From Paenibacillus pectinilyticus (GTDB lineage: Bacteria; Bacillota; Bacilli; Paenibacillales; NBRC-103111), in assembly GCF_001700435.1 (NCBI RefSeq), contig NZ_LYPC01000026.1, positions 248,001 to 312,000 of the forward strand: 64,000 bases of DNA, given 5' to 3'. Shown one piece after another: positions 42,404-51,285 of this stretch. Position numbers and translations under genes: made by a program. Position 1 is the stretch's first letter; each line of letters begins with the position of its first letter. Below the pieces are notes generated by a model, which was not told the DNA's origin, did not search any database, and was given only the letters and a program-made list of their open reading frames with translations.

Positions 42404-43414
42404 ATGAAAGCAAAGAAATTATGGTTATCTACGGGGATGTCAGCCTTGCTGCTCATATTGAGTGCATGCGGCAGCAGTACAGATACAACGAACTCAAGCC
42501 AGGCCACTTCCCAGCCATCGGCAGCAACCACGGCGAAAGCAGAAGCGGCAGCTACCGCAGCTCCGAAGACGATCGTAGCGAAGACCGCTAAGGGGGATGT
42601 CACGATTCCTGCGGAACCGAAGCGCGTCGTGGCAGCTTACTACCACGGAACCTTGGCTGCGTTAGGCATGGCTCCGATTGCGGCCAGTAAGGAATGGTGG
42701 ATGGGAAGTCCATTCCTTAAGGAGCAAGAAGCGAATATGACGGATATCGGTTCACCGGCTTCTCTGGAGAAGGTGACATCGCTCGATCCAGATTTAATCG
42801 TGATCAATGGCTTCTCGGAAGACAACTACGATAAGTTTTCCAAAATTGCTCCAACCGTGTTCATCCCATATACGGCCTATAAAAATGTTCGTGAAGAGGT
42901 GAAGCTGCTCGGAGATACATTTGGCAGACAGAAGGAAGCTGCAGCGTGGTTAGCTAAATATGAACAAAAGGCCAAAGAGAGCCGCGAGAAGATTAAAGGC
43001 TCGGTAAAAGAAGGAGAAACAGCTGTTATTATCAATGTCCGTGAGAAAAAGATATCCTTGCTCGGCGATAACTATGGCCGCGGCGGCGAAGTCATTTACA
43101 ATATGCTGAAGCTGAAGGCTCCTGATTTTGTGCAAAAGGAAGCGATTGACAGCGGAAAGCAGCTTGTCGAGATCTCGATGGAGACGTTGCCGACCTATGC
43201 GAATACGGATCATATTTTCATCTGCATGAATGCAGGTACGACAGACGAGCAGGTGAAGGCGATTCTGGACAGTCCAATCTGGAAGACGCTCCCAGCTGTT
43301 AAAAACAATAAAGTACACATCCTAGACTACAAGACCTATCTGCATTACGATCCGATCTCCATTCTAGGGCAAGCGGATCTGATTGCGGATATGTTGGTTA
43401 AGAGCGGATCCTAG
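42404..43414 (+). CDS. iron-siderophore ABC transporter substrate-binding lipoprotein (FecB/FhuD-type)
   Basis: 336 residues. The signal peptide has lipobox ILSAC (Cys at about residue 22) and a Ser/Thr/Ala linker. The body has two lobes joined by a long helix: PKRVVAAYYHGTLAALGMAPIAA, SLEKVTSLDPDLIVINGFSEDNYDKFSKIAPTVFIPY, HYDPISILGQADLIADML. This is the class III binding fold of siderophore and cobalamin systems. No permease or ATPase genes follow, so it must use a transporter encoded elsewhere. Fur (42365) and the Btr-like activator probably control it. Confidence 0.9.
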   Translation: MKAKKLWLSTGMSALLLILSACGSSTDTTNSSQATSQPSAATTAKAEAAATAAPKTIVAKTAKGDVTIPAEPKRVVAAYYHGTLAALGMAPIAASKEWWMGSPFLKEQEANMTDIGSPASLEKVTSLDPDLIVINGFSEDNYDKFSKIAPTVFIPYTAYKNVREEVKLLGDTFGRQKEAAAWLAKYEQKAKESREKIKGSVKEGETAVIINVREKKISLLGDNYGRGGEVIYNMLKLKAPDFVQKEAIDSGKQLVEISMETLPTYANTDHIFICMNAGTTDEQVKAILDSPIWKTLPAVKNNKVHILDYKTYLHYDPISILGQADLIADMLVKSGS

Positions 43415-43447
43415 AGATTTGTACAACATAAGCAGTAGTTAGCGGAG

Positions 43448-43477
43448 CCTATCCTGCCAAGGATAGGTTTTTTTTTT
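43448..43477 (+). terminator. intrinsic terminator
   Basis: CCTATCCT-GCCA-AGGATAGG stem followed by a run of ten Ts. Confidence 0.9.
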
Positions 43478-43571
43478 GGCTTTTTTATCTAACCTTCATA
43501 CATTGGGCAAACTTTCATGATAGGATAGAGGGAATATGCATGGATGATGAGGATAGAAGGGAAGTCACGGA

Positions 43572-44285
43572 ATGTCAGAAGAACGATTAGCCTTATTAGA
43601 TGTATACATTGAGCAAGCCGGTTATGATGAGGTGCCGGACATGATTAAAGGGATTCATTTTACAGTTCAGCAAGGCGAGCTGGTTGGATTGTTAGGCCCG
43701 AACGGCGCTGGCAAAAGCACGACAATTAAGAGCATCCTCGGGTTACTGAAGGATTTTAAAGGAAAAATCTCCTTCATGGGTGAAAACAAAAGCTACGCGT
43801 ATATTCCCGAGCATCCCATTCTTTATGATGAGTTGACGCTGTGGGAGCACATGGAGTTCGCGGCATCGGTTTATGAACTGGATCGCGCCGTCTTCTTAGA
43901 GCGTGCGGACGATCTCTTGCATCGATTCCGCTTACTGGATGAGAAGCATCAATTGCCTGGGAAATTTTCGAAAGGGATGCAGCAGAAGATTATGCTCATT
44001 CTTGGCTTTTTAAATAAACCCGATGTGTACATCGTGGACGAGCCCTTCATCGGCTTAGATCCGAAGGCTATCAAGGATTTCCTGGGGATGCTGGAAGAGG
44101 AGCGCAAGCGTGGTGCAGGCATTCTGATGAGTACCCACGTGCTGGATACGGCTGAACGGATTTGCAGCTCATTCGTGCTGCTGTCGGGCGGAAGATTGGT
44201 GGCGAACGGCACCCTGCAAGACATTCAGAAGCAATGCGACATGCCGGATGCAACGTTGTTCGACTGCTTCCATTCGTTATTATGA
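43572..44285 (+). CDS. ecsA: ABC transporter ATPase, EcsA-like
   Basis: 237 residues. Walker A GPNGAGKST (about residues 43-51), signature FSKGMQQK, Walker B VYIVDEPFIGLD, H-loop MSTHVLD. Resembles the EcsA ATPase, which with EcsB influences secretion, regulated intramembrane proteolysis and competence in B. subtilis. The following gene is EcsB-like, which supports the call. Confidence 0.85.
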   Translation: MSEERLALLDVYIEQAGYDEVPDMIKGIHFTVQQGELVGLLGPNGAGKSTTIKSILGLLKDFKGKISFMGENKSYAYIPEHPILYDELTLWEHMEFAASVYELDRAVFLERADDLLHRFRLLDEKHQLPGKFSKGMQQKIMLILGFLNKPDVYIVDEPFIGLDPKAIKDFLGMLEEERKRGAGILMSTHVLDTAERICSSFVLLSGGRLVANGTLQDIQKQCDMPDATLFDCFHSLL

Positions 44286-44299
44286 GAGGGGACAGCGGT

Positions 44300-45520
44300 T
44301 TGACTAGCAGCTTTCAACTTTTTGCCAGACGGGTACGCTCGGACTGGAAGTTTCAGTATCGCGCCTTACGGATGGCCGTGGACTGGGTAATTGCCATTTA
44401 TTTTGTGATTCCACTGCTGATTGTGGCGGGTTATCACTATTATGCTTGGTATATGACGCCGCCGACTTGGCTAAGTGGGATTTCGGTGCACACCGTAGCT
44501 ACACTTTTTTACATCTTCACATGGCTAGGCACGCTGCGGTACTTTGTTGAGGAGGGCGATCAGCTCTTTCTCCGGCAAAATGAAGGCTGGTTCCGGCATC
44601 TGATGCATCTCGGCTATCGATATTCGGTCGTGCTTCAGGGCTTCACTTCGTTGCTGGCCACGCTTTTCTTCCTGCCATTGTTAGTGTCTGTTTATTCGTA
44701 TAGCGTCCCGCAGGTCGTGTGCTTCTGGTTGTTGACTTACGTGGTCAAATTAAATCTAGGATTGATTCGCCAGCTGCTTGCGCTTCGATTGCGAGGTTTC
44801 TTGCTATGGGTGCTGCGCATTGTGATTTTTGTGATCGGCGTATTTCTCTTCCTGATGCTAGTGACGGAGATCACGGATCAAACCCTCTACGGCTGGATAG
44901 CAATAGGGCTAGGCATCATTACGTTCGCGTTGTTAACCCGGATCAGGCTGCGTGAAAAAGGCACCTTCTTCGCCGACATTGCGAGAGAACGCGATGCACG
45001 GATGCGAATCGTCTCCTTGATGTTAATTCGTGTGATGGAGCGTAAAAGAAAACCAACGCGCAGATATCCGCTTTTATTTGGCAAATCGCAGCGATTGCTC
45101 AAAGGCAAGGGAGCTGGCATAGGAATTGCCGAGCTGTTAGTGAAGTCTTATTTCCGAAATGGTCTGCAGTGGCGACAATCGATACAGTTTGTTGTCGTCG
45201 CCAGTGGAGCTTTGTTTATTTTGCCAGGTGCGATCAAAATTCTCGTCTGGATCCTGGTGGCTGTCATGCTGGTTTTCTGGCGAAAATCATTTTGCAAGGA
45301 TGAGCTCACGACGCCGTTCCTTAACCTTTTTCCGATTAAGGACCCAATGAAGCATCAAGCCATTCAAACGGCTATCCCTATTCTCGTGCTTCCGGCCCTA
45401 ATCGTGATCAGCTTAGTTGCAGGGATCTCCCTCTTCACCTGGTGGGGACCGATTGTCATGATTGCAGCGGCAATTCCTTTGGCGTACGGTAGTTCATCTG
45501 TATTTACAAGTTGGTATTGA
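44300..45520 (+). CDS. ecsB: ABC transporter membrane protein, EcsB-like
   Basis: About 406 residues. I favour TTG 44300, with GAGAGGGG 8 bases before it; ATG 44282 is in frame and overlaps the ecsA stop. An N-terminal SSFQLFARRVRSDWKFQYRAL precedes the first membrane segment, as in EcsB. Several membrane segments and a cytoplasmic loop (RERDARMRIVSLMLIRVMERKRKPTRRYP) follow. It is the membrane partner of the ATPase just upstream. Confidence 0.82.
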   Translation: MTSSFQLFARRVRSDWKFQYRALRMAVDWVIAIYFVIPLLIVAGYHYYAWYMTPPTWLSGISVHTVATLFYIFTWLGTLRYFVEEGDQLFLRQNEGWFRHLMHLGYRYSVVLQGFTSLLATLFFLPLLVSVYSYSVPQVVCFWLLTYVVKLNLGLIRQLLALRLRGFLLWVLRIVIFVIGVFLFLMLVTEITDQTLYGWIAIGLGIITFALLTRIRLREKGTFFADIARERDARMRIVSLMLIRVMERKRKPTRRYPLLFGKSQRLLKGKGAGIGIAELLVKSYFRNGLQWRQSIQFVVVASGALFILPGAIKILVWILVAVMLVFWRKSFCKDELTTPFLNLFPIKDPMKHQAIQTAIPILVLPALIVISLVAGISLFTWWGPIVMIAAAIPLAYGSSSVFTSWY

Positions 45521-45548
45521 GTTTGCGTAGGAACGAACAAAGGATTGA

Positions 45549-45583
45549 GGGTAGCCAAGTTCGTTTGGCTGGCCCTTTTTTTT
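45549..45583 (+). terminator. intrinsic terminator
   Basis: GGG.AGCCAA/TTTGGCT..CCC stem with a five-base loop and eight Ts, downstream of ecsAB. Confidence 0.85.
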
Positions 45584-45673
45584 ACGCTGAAAAAGCGGTA
45601 TAGAACGTTAGATTAGTGAGGATGCTACCAAAGAATTCCCTATTTAAGGAAATGAAAGAGAGGCAGAGCTCCG

Positions 45674-47722
45674 ATGGAACTTTTGTTGCCTTTATTAATT
45701 GTGGCGGCTGTGATTGTAGCAGCAACGTTATTCAATAAGCGATATCCCCAAATCCCATTGCCCTTCTATTTAATTGGCTTAGGGGCGCTCGTGTCTTGGC
45801 TGCCATTCGTCCCGACCGATTTTGAATTTGAACCAGAAGCGTTCATGGTGTGTCTGATAGCACCCATTTTATTTGGTGATGGGCGGGTTATATCTCGTAA
45901 AGAACTATGGAAATACCGCAAGCCGATTCTTTCTATGGCGATATGGCTCGTTGTTTTTACCGTCATCGGTATCGGATTCTTCATTCACTACTTGATCCCG
46001 TCCATGCCGCTCCCCGTGGCGTTTGCACTGGCCGCGGTGATGTCCCCAACGGATGCGGTTGCGGTCAAATCCATGACTAGAGGCCGTACCTTTCCCAAAG
46101 GTTTAATGCCCATTCTAGAAGGGGAGTCGCTGCTTAATGACGCGGCAGGCCTCGTTTCTTTTAAAGTAGCCTTAGGCGTCGTCATGACAGGAGTATTCTC
46201 CGTGAGATCCGCGACTTGGGAATTCCTGCTCGTTGCTATAGGCGGATGTATTGTTGGTCTTGTACTTGGCGCCGTGCTTGTGAATTTCAGACTTTTTTTA
46301 CGGAAAAAAGGCTTGGAAGAAGTCCACTCGCTCGTCACGATTCAATTAATGACGCCGTTTGTGATTTATATCGTGGCGGAGGAAATTGGCGTATCCGGTA
46401 TTTTGGCCGTCGTCGTGGCGGGCATTGTTCATGGCTTAGAGCGCGATCGTTTACAGCAAACGACCACCAAGCTGCACATCATCTCGACGAATACGTGGTC
46501 GATTTTGAGCTATATTTTGAACGGACTCGTCTTTGCGCTGCTGGGTCTGCTTCTCCCAGAAGTGATAACTGGATTGATCCACAGTGGTGAAACGTCGCTT
46601 GTCAAAGCGCTAGGATTGGCGGTGCTGATCTACGCAGCGTTAGCTGTAGCTCGGTATCTTTGGGTGTTCATTTTTCATCACGATTTTATGCCAGAGAGCT
46701 TACCGGAGAAGAGCTATCAAACGAAAGCCAAGCGAAGAGCTTACGCGTTAGCAGCCAGCTTATGCGGTGTCCATGGCACGATCACTTTGGCTACGGCCTT
46801 GTCCATTCCTTTTGAATTGTCGGTGGGTGTGCCTTTTCCTTTGCGCAACACCATTCTGTTTATTTCCGCTAGTGTCATCTTGATTAGTATGCTTACAGCG
46901 ACGCTCGCCATGCCGTTCCTTGGGAAATCAGAGACGGTGGCGGAACCGAATCAAGCCGCGATGTCGTTGAAAGAGGCCAGCATACATCTGGCCAACAAAA
47001 CGATTCAAGTGCTGAAATCAGAGAAAAGCGCCGCCAATATCGAATCCACCCTCGCGGTCGTTCAACAGTTGGAGGAACAAATCCGAATTGAGTCCCACGG
47101 TTCCGTTAAGCTGTCTGGATCACATATTCGCGAGCTCCAGCAAATCGGTAGAGAAGCAGAAGCTGCCAGGCTGTCTGAGCTGATTGAGGAGGGCGTTGTC
47201 TCACCGCAGCTGCAGACGGTTTTCGCGCTGCTTCATCAACCGCAGTCTGAATCTTTATTCCTAGCAAGACTTCAATACCTTTGGGTACGATTCAAATTGA
47301 ACCTGCTCAATCGGAGGATCCGACAGCATCGAAGAGGCGGACTTTCAGAGAAATACAGATCGGTTACGGAAATGTTTGATGCCCTCCAAACGATTGAAAA
47401 ACAACTGCAGCAAGCAGCTGTTGCTGCAATCCGCAAAGAGCAATCTGCCGAACATAAGCTAGAGTCGCTCCTCGTCATTCAACATTACACACGTCTGTTG
47501 AAGCATGGCGGCGGCTCTAATCCTAGTGAGCACCATAAGGAGCATTCCGAAGCCGATTTCCTCCATCAGTTAAGGCTTGTTCAATTGCGAAGTGTTCAGA
47601 TCAGGCGAGATGGCATTCAGGAGTTAGAGGAGTGCGAGCAGATTTCAACGAGTACTGTGCATGAACTGCTGCAAGCAATCAATTATGAGGAAATGCTGAT
47701 TTTGGAAAATGGCGAGGAATAG
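45674..47722 (+). CDS. CPA1-family Na+/H+ antiporter (NhaP/YjcE-type)
   Basis: 682 residues. About 12 membrane segments in residues 1-415. MSPTDAVAVKSMTRG (the ion-site motif of helix 4/5 with PTDAV) and LEGESLLNDAAGLVSFKVAL (the ND motif) are diagnostic of CPA1 exchangers. VHGTITLATALSIP lies in the later helices. A hydrophilic C-terminus of about 260 residues is rich in helices with coiled-coil character (VVQQLEEQIRIES; ALQTIEKQLQQAAVAAI), probably regulatory. It exports Na+ (or K+) in exchange for protons. Confidence 0.92.
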   Translation: MELLLPLLIVAAVIVAATLFNKRYPQIPLPFYLIGLGALVSWLPFVPTDFEFEPEAFMVCLIAPILFGDGRVISRKELWKYRKPILSMAIWLVVFTVIGIGFFIHYLIPSMPLPVAFALAAVMSPTDAVAVKSMTRGRTFPKGLMPILEGESLLNDAAGLVSFKVALGVVMTGVFSVRSATWEFLLVAIGGCIVGLVLGAVLVNFRLFLRKKGLEEVHSLVTIQLMTPFVIYIVAEEIGVSGILAVVVAGIVHGLERDRLQQTTTKLHIISTNTWSILSYILNGLVFALLGLLLPEVITGLIHSGETSLVKALGLAVLIYAALAVARYLWVFIFHHDFMPESLPEKSYQTKAKRRAYALAASLCGVHGTITLATALSIPFELSVGVPFPLRNTILFISASVILISMLTATLAMPFLGKSETVAEPNQAAMSLKEASIHLANKTIQVLKSEKSAANIESTLAVVQQLEEQIRIESHGSVKLSGSHIRELQQIGREAEAARLSELIEEGVVSPQLQTVFALLHQPQSESLFLARLQYLWVRFKLNLLNRRIRQHRRGGLSEKYRSVTEMFDALQTIEKQLQQAAVAAIRKEQSAEHKLESLLVIQHYTRLLKHGGGSNPSEHHKEHSEADFLHQLRLVQLRSVQIRRDGIQELEECEQISTSTVHELLQAINYEEMLILENGEE

Positions 47723-47794
47723 AGGCATGACGTAGGATTGTCCAATCCATGTGCAATTGGCAGGATGGATACCGATAAGCGTCGTTTACATGAA

Positions 47795-47835
47795 AAGGCT
47801 GATCTGCTAGTCATTTGACTAGGGACAGCCTTTTT
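47795..47835 (+). terminator. intrinsic terminator
   Basis: AAGGCTG/CAGCCTT outer stem and CTAGTC-ATTT-GACTAG inner stem, followed by Ts. It ends the antiporter gene. Confidence 0.85.
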
Positions 47836-47846
47836 AAGGTTTATGT

Positions 47847-47986
47847 GAACGAAACATATTGAACCAAACACACCAAACGAAACAAATCAAACCAAACACA
47901 ATGAACGAAACACACCGAACGAAACACATTGAACCAATCACACCGAACCAAACACATCGCCCCGCGCAAACCCAACCTAACCCGCA
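47847..47986. repeat. 14-bp tandem repeat array (8 good copies, 10 in all)
   Basis: Units of the form GAACSAAACACAYY repeat head to tail with exact 14-base period. The eight copies to 47958 differ by one to five bases each; two more (47959-47986) are degenerate. The strand is nearly T-free and AC-rich. In one frame it reads as a 14-residue peptide repeat (MNQTHQTKQIKPNT), but that frame (from 47859) has no ribosome site. There are no spacers, so it is not CRISPR. Confidence 0.85.
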
Positions 47987-48305
47987 CAAATCCATTCCGC
48001 TATCAATTAACATGATAAGACAACTGAGATTGCTTATCTATCAAAAATGTCGCATCTTTTGTGGTTTAAGCAAGCTTGAAGTGCTTATCAGGCATAAATG
48101 TGCGATGAATGTGCGGTCATGCCGGATACAAGCACTCCCTGCGGGCTTATGAACCCAGAAGTGCTGATGCTAGCTTGGACAGGCAAGTTTGGAGTGCTTA
48201 TTTCTACTATCACATGCCAGGTCACATGAAAATATGCAAGTCACGGCTGATTTGATTCTCGAAGGTGTGCAAGAGAAGATGCACTTGGAGAAGGTTTTCA
48301 TTGTG
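47987..48305. repeat. intergenic stretch with dispersed degenerate repeats, no gene
   Basis: TGCTTATC followed 5 bases on by WAAATGT occurs at 48031 and 48082 (period 51), and a shortened TGCTTAT copy lies near 48196. I see no credible coding frame here. Confidence 0.5.
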
Positions 48306-48336
48306 AAATAGAGCTGGTGGATAGACAGCTCTATTT
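48306..48336. terminator. intrinsic terminator of the DUF2306 gene
   Basis: AAATAGAGCTG/CAGCTCTATTT stem with a nine-base loop just downstream of the leftward gene. The T tracts are inside the stem ends, so it may work in either direction. Confidence 0.55.
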
Positions 48337-48337
48337 A

Positions 48338-48976
48338 TTAGCTTTTCTTCCGAGGTCGCAGCAGATACCACTCAACAACTAACAGATTAAGAATCAATCC
48401 GATCCATATGTTCACGTCTAGGATGTCAGCGATCATCTGCTCTCTTCCTCCAGCAGGGAGGTGAAATCCATGCATCGCCAGGTACAGCAAGATACAGACC
48501 GGCACGACTAGACGAGCCGATGTAGCGACTAGAGTGACCGCATAGCTGCGTATCATCCAGATACGATGCTGTGCCAATTGTCCTTTGACCGCGTAGCGGA
48601 AGCCTTTCCAGCAAGTGAACAGCCAGAGTACACTCAGTGTGAGGAAGGCCAGACCTTTCGTAAAGCTATCTGCATAAAAGCTCAGCACAAGTCCTAACAG
48701 TCCACTTAGGAAAATACTGTACACATAAATGCGCCCTAATAGGCGATGCCATGCTGGGTAATTAGAAAGAAAGCGTGTGTGAAATTGAAATAAGCCGCTC
48801 ACCAGAGCTACGAACGCCCCTGCTATATGAACAATAAGCAAGGTGTAATGGAGCGGGAAATTCGCATCCGGTGTGATACGGCTATTCGCAGGATTTAAAG
48901 TGACGTAAGGAAATACAGCGGCTATCGCTACGCCCATTATGATGATGATGGCCCAAATCCCTTGTTTTCTACTCAT
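48338..48976 (-). CDS. DUF2306 family membrane protein
   Basis: 212 residues from the ATG at 48976 (MSRKQGIWAIIII), which has GGGGGC upstream; an in-frame upstream start at 49033 has none. Six or so membrane segments; HYTLLIVHIAGAFVALVSGLFQF, WHRLLGRIYVYSI and QLAQHRIWMIRSYAVTLVA are the conserved DUF2306 blocks. Their His residues (HIAG, WHRLLGR, QHRIW) resemble a heme or quinone site. Function unknown. Confidence 0.82.
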   Translation of the reverse strand: MSRKQGIWAIIIIMGVAIAAVFPYVTLNPANSRITPDANFPLHYTLLIVHIAGAFVALVSGLFQFHTRFLSNYPAWHRLLGRIYVYSIFLSGLLGLVLSFYADSFTKGLAFLTLSVLWLFTCWKGFRYAVKGQLAQHRIWMIRSYAVTLVATSARLVVPVCILLYLAMHGFHLPAGGREQMIADILDVNIWIGLILNLLVVEWYLLRPRKKS

Positions 48977-49178
48977 ATTTTGCCCCCGTTCATGTACGCT
49001 CCTCCCAATTGTACGTCCTGTATCTAAACACATTCTTATCCATTTATTAAAATCATCTAAAGTGACGCGTATCTGACAAATAATGGGAGCGTATGATCTA
49101 ATAAGTGTGGTATTATTTCTTAATATTGTAAATTTATATGGGAATTTAAGATGAGCTTGGATAGGGAGGTACCTAACT

Positions 49179-49877
49179 ATGCATACGAGTATTCGTAGTG
49201 TGTTAACTGTTATCGTGATGGCGGGTTTGCTATCGGTGGCCGTTGTAAATGACGTTTCGAGTCGTAAAGAGTTGAGCTTACCTATATTTAAGCAAAATGC
49301 AACAGTGGATCATTCAACTTGGCTTGCGTCTCCTGAGCCGCTATTCGACGAAAAAAATAACGCGAAGCTGAAGCCGTTACTAGGGCTGATGTCGGGTGCT
49401 GTTGCGCTTGAGTACTATGGACCCCAGCCGACGTTAGCGGTTAGCTTTGAATACTGGAAGGATGGTGTGTTGGAGCGAACTTCGCCTGGCATGAGTATAA
49501 CGATGATGGATGAAGATAAAGATGCGCAAGGCAATTACCGTTTTAATGGCGATTTTGTATATGAATTCAAAGATCATGGGGATCCTAGCGGCAAGCTTTA
49601 TTCCGAATTGGCCTATGCGCTTATTGACCAAAGAGCTTCCTATAGTGCAACACTGATTGTAGATAAACCGGCAGATATAGGGATAACTGGTGAAATGAAA
49701 TTACAGCTGCCAGTGCAAGCTCCGCGAACCGAAGGTATTATTGTTTGGGGCTTACAAGGCACGAACAAACAATCCATGTTTACGTTAGGAAGCATTTCAG
49801 AAACACTCCAACAGGCTCAATGGGCCATGGTAATTCGACTTGGATTTACTGATCAAATCAGCGGACCTTCTAAATAA
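49179..49877 (+). CDS. secreted protein of unknown function
   Basis: 232 residues. An N-terminal hydrophobic segment (RSVLTVIVMAGLLSVAVV) acts as a signal or anchor. The mature part is mostly beta (ALEYYGPQPTLAVSFEYWKDGVLERTSPGMSITMMDE) and ends with TLQQAQWAMVIRLGF. GGGAGG precedes the ATG. I recognise no domain. Confidence 0.65.
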   Translation: MHTSIRSVLTVIVMAGLLSVAVVNDVSSRKELSLPIFKQNATVDHSTWLASPEPLFDEKNNAKLKPLLGLMSGAVALEYYGPQPTLAVSFEYWKDGVLERTSPGMSITMMDEDKDAQGNYRFNGDFVYEFKDHGDPSGKLYSELAYALIDQRASYSATLIVDKPADIGITGEMKLQLPVQAPRTEGIIVWGLQGTNKQSMFTLGSISETLQQAQWAMVIRLGFTDQISGPSK

Positions 49878-49993
49878 AGTAAGTATAATAGTGCAAATTT
49901 ATATGTTGTACAATGCATGTATTTAGAGCCTGTATTCCACTATGATTGTTGTATGAACAAACAATAAAGTGCAAAAATACTGGAGGGGTACTT

Positions 49994-51280
49994 GTGTTGC
50001 ATCCATTCATGGGAATTCAAGACTGGGATCGTATCGGGATGTCTGTGGAATCTTCGGCAAAAACGTTACAACGAATCGCCTATGTTGATCGGCAATTAAT
50101 GAGGATCGAGGCTGGCCATGTGGTGGCTAGACCTGAATATGAAATAAAAGGAGCACTTGCACGCTTAAGCTCGCAAGATGCAGAGCACCACGAGCAATTT
50201 CGCAATCGCGTTAAACAGCTTCGTATGAGTACGGTGGCCTTCGACAAATGCCCGGACGTCAGTCTGAACGAACTCATGCAGACGGTGCTGAATTCGGAGA
50301 CGACGTTGTGTTTGTTAACGGCGCTTTTTGAAGTGATAAAGCCGGCGCAAATCGCTGCTATTCACGCTTACCAAGGCAAAGCGCAGCCGCTTGTTGACGA
50401 GCCTACGCTTCAGATCATGAAGCATCAGCTCATCGATCGTGAAGAGCAAATGGATTGGGGGCGCGAAGCGCTCGCACATATCCGCCTTACGGCATCAGAA
50501 CAGGAGAAGGATCAGGCGCAGCGCTGGAAAATGTATCTAGAGCAGCTGTTTGCTGCAGCTGGTGGCATCACAGGCTGGGAGGAACGAGCAGCCCTAGATC
50601 CCGCGCTTCGAATAACGACGAAGCCGTTCGCGATGCCGCAATCGAGCACGAGAGACAGCCGTTTTCAAACAGAGGTCGTCAAATTTCAGAGCATACCGTT
50701 GCCTGATAACGCTGAGGGTCGATTCATGACCATGATGCTGTCTCGTTACTTTGAAATGTCCCCAGCAGAGGGCATAGCTTATGTGCATGTTACAACGGAA
50801 GGTAAGCCATGGAGCTTCTATCGAGACACAGCAAGGCACATGTGGGACGAAGTTCGGCATAGCTGGTTCGGCGAGGCAGCGCTTCGTGTGAAGGGGTACG
50901 ATGTGTATCAATACGCGAACTGGACGGGGTGGTACGATATGACCGCACAGTTGTTCGAGGGAACCGAGGCGTATTCCCATTTGACCATTGCGATAGAGAA
51001 AGCAGCGATGAAATATCCGCCAGGCAAGCGCGAGGAGTGGGAATTCTGTCGTGATGTGGTGAAGGATCCGCTTATGACCACATTTCAAGATTTTGATTGG
51101 GCAGACGAAGTCGTACATGCGGGCTTTGGTCAGCGCTGGATGATCGAGGATGTCCATGGCGGTGATGCGCGTGCGGCTCAGGAGGAAGCGGAGCGAACAG
51201 TGAAGAAGCGTACTGTTTATATGGAGGCGCAGGGGGAAGTCACTAAGAATAAACTAGCTGGAAGCTTAGGGGGATATTAA
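49994..51280 (+). CDS. ferritin-like di-iron domain protein
   Basis: About 429 residues from GTG 49994 or TTG 49997, with GGAGGGG just upstream; an earlier TTG at 49946 lies before that site. All-helical. Two ExxH motifs mark a ferritin-like di-iron centre: WDEVRHSWFGEAA (E286/H289) and ADEVVHAGFGQRW (E372/H375). An earlier helix SSQDAEHHEQFRNR may supply further acidic ligands. This points to an oxygenase or oxidase rather than storage. It is followed 6 bases later by a TIM-barrel gene, so the two probably act in one pathway. Confidence 0.65.
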   Translation: MLHPFMGIQDWDRIGMSVESSAKTLQRIAYVDRQLMRIEAGHVVARPEYEIKGALARLSSQDAEHHEQFRNRVKQLRMSTVAFDKCPDVSLNELMQTVLNSETTLCLLTALFEVIKPAQIAAIHAYQGKAQPLVDEPTLQIMKHQLIDREEQMDWGREALAHIRLTASEQEKDQAQRWKMYLEQLFAAAGGITGWEERAALDPALRITTKPFAMPQSSTRDSRFQTEVVKFQSIPLPDNAEGRFMTMMLSRYFEMSPAEGIAYVHVTTEGKPWSFYRDTARHMWDEVRHSWFGEAALRVKGYDVYQYANWTGWYDMTAQLFEGTEAYSHLTIAIEKAAMKYPPGKREEWEFCRDVVKDPLMTTFQDFDWADEVVHAGFGQRWMIEDVHGGDARAAQEEAERTVKKRTVYMEAQGEVTKNKLAGSLGGY

Positions 51281-51285
51281 TTTTG

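Noticed and set aside
47847-47986. CRISPR array
   Set aside because: Units are 14 bp and contiguous with no spacers, and no cas genes are present.
47859-48152. 98-codon plus-strand frame with 14-residue peptide repeats
   Set aside because: The open frame follows from a stop-free 14-bp DNA repeat; there is no ribosome site, and the later part is unlike the repeat. Kept as a repeat, not a gene.
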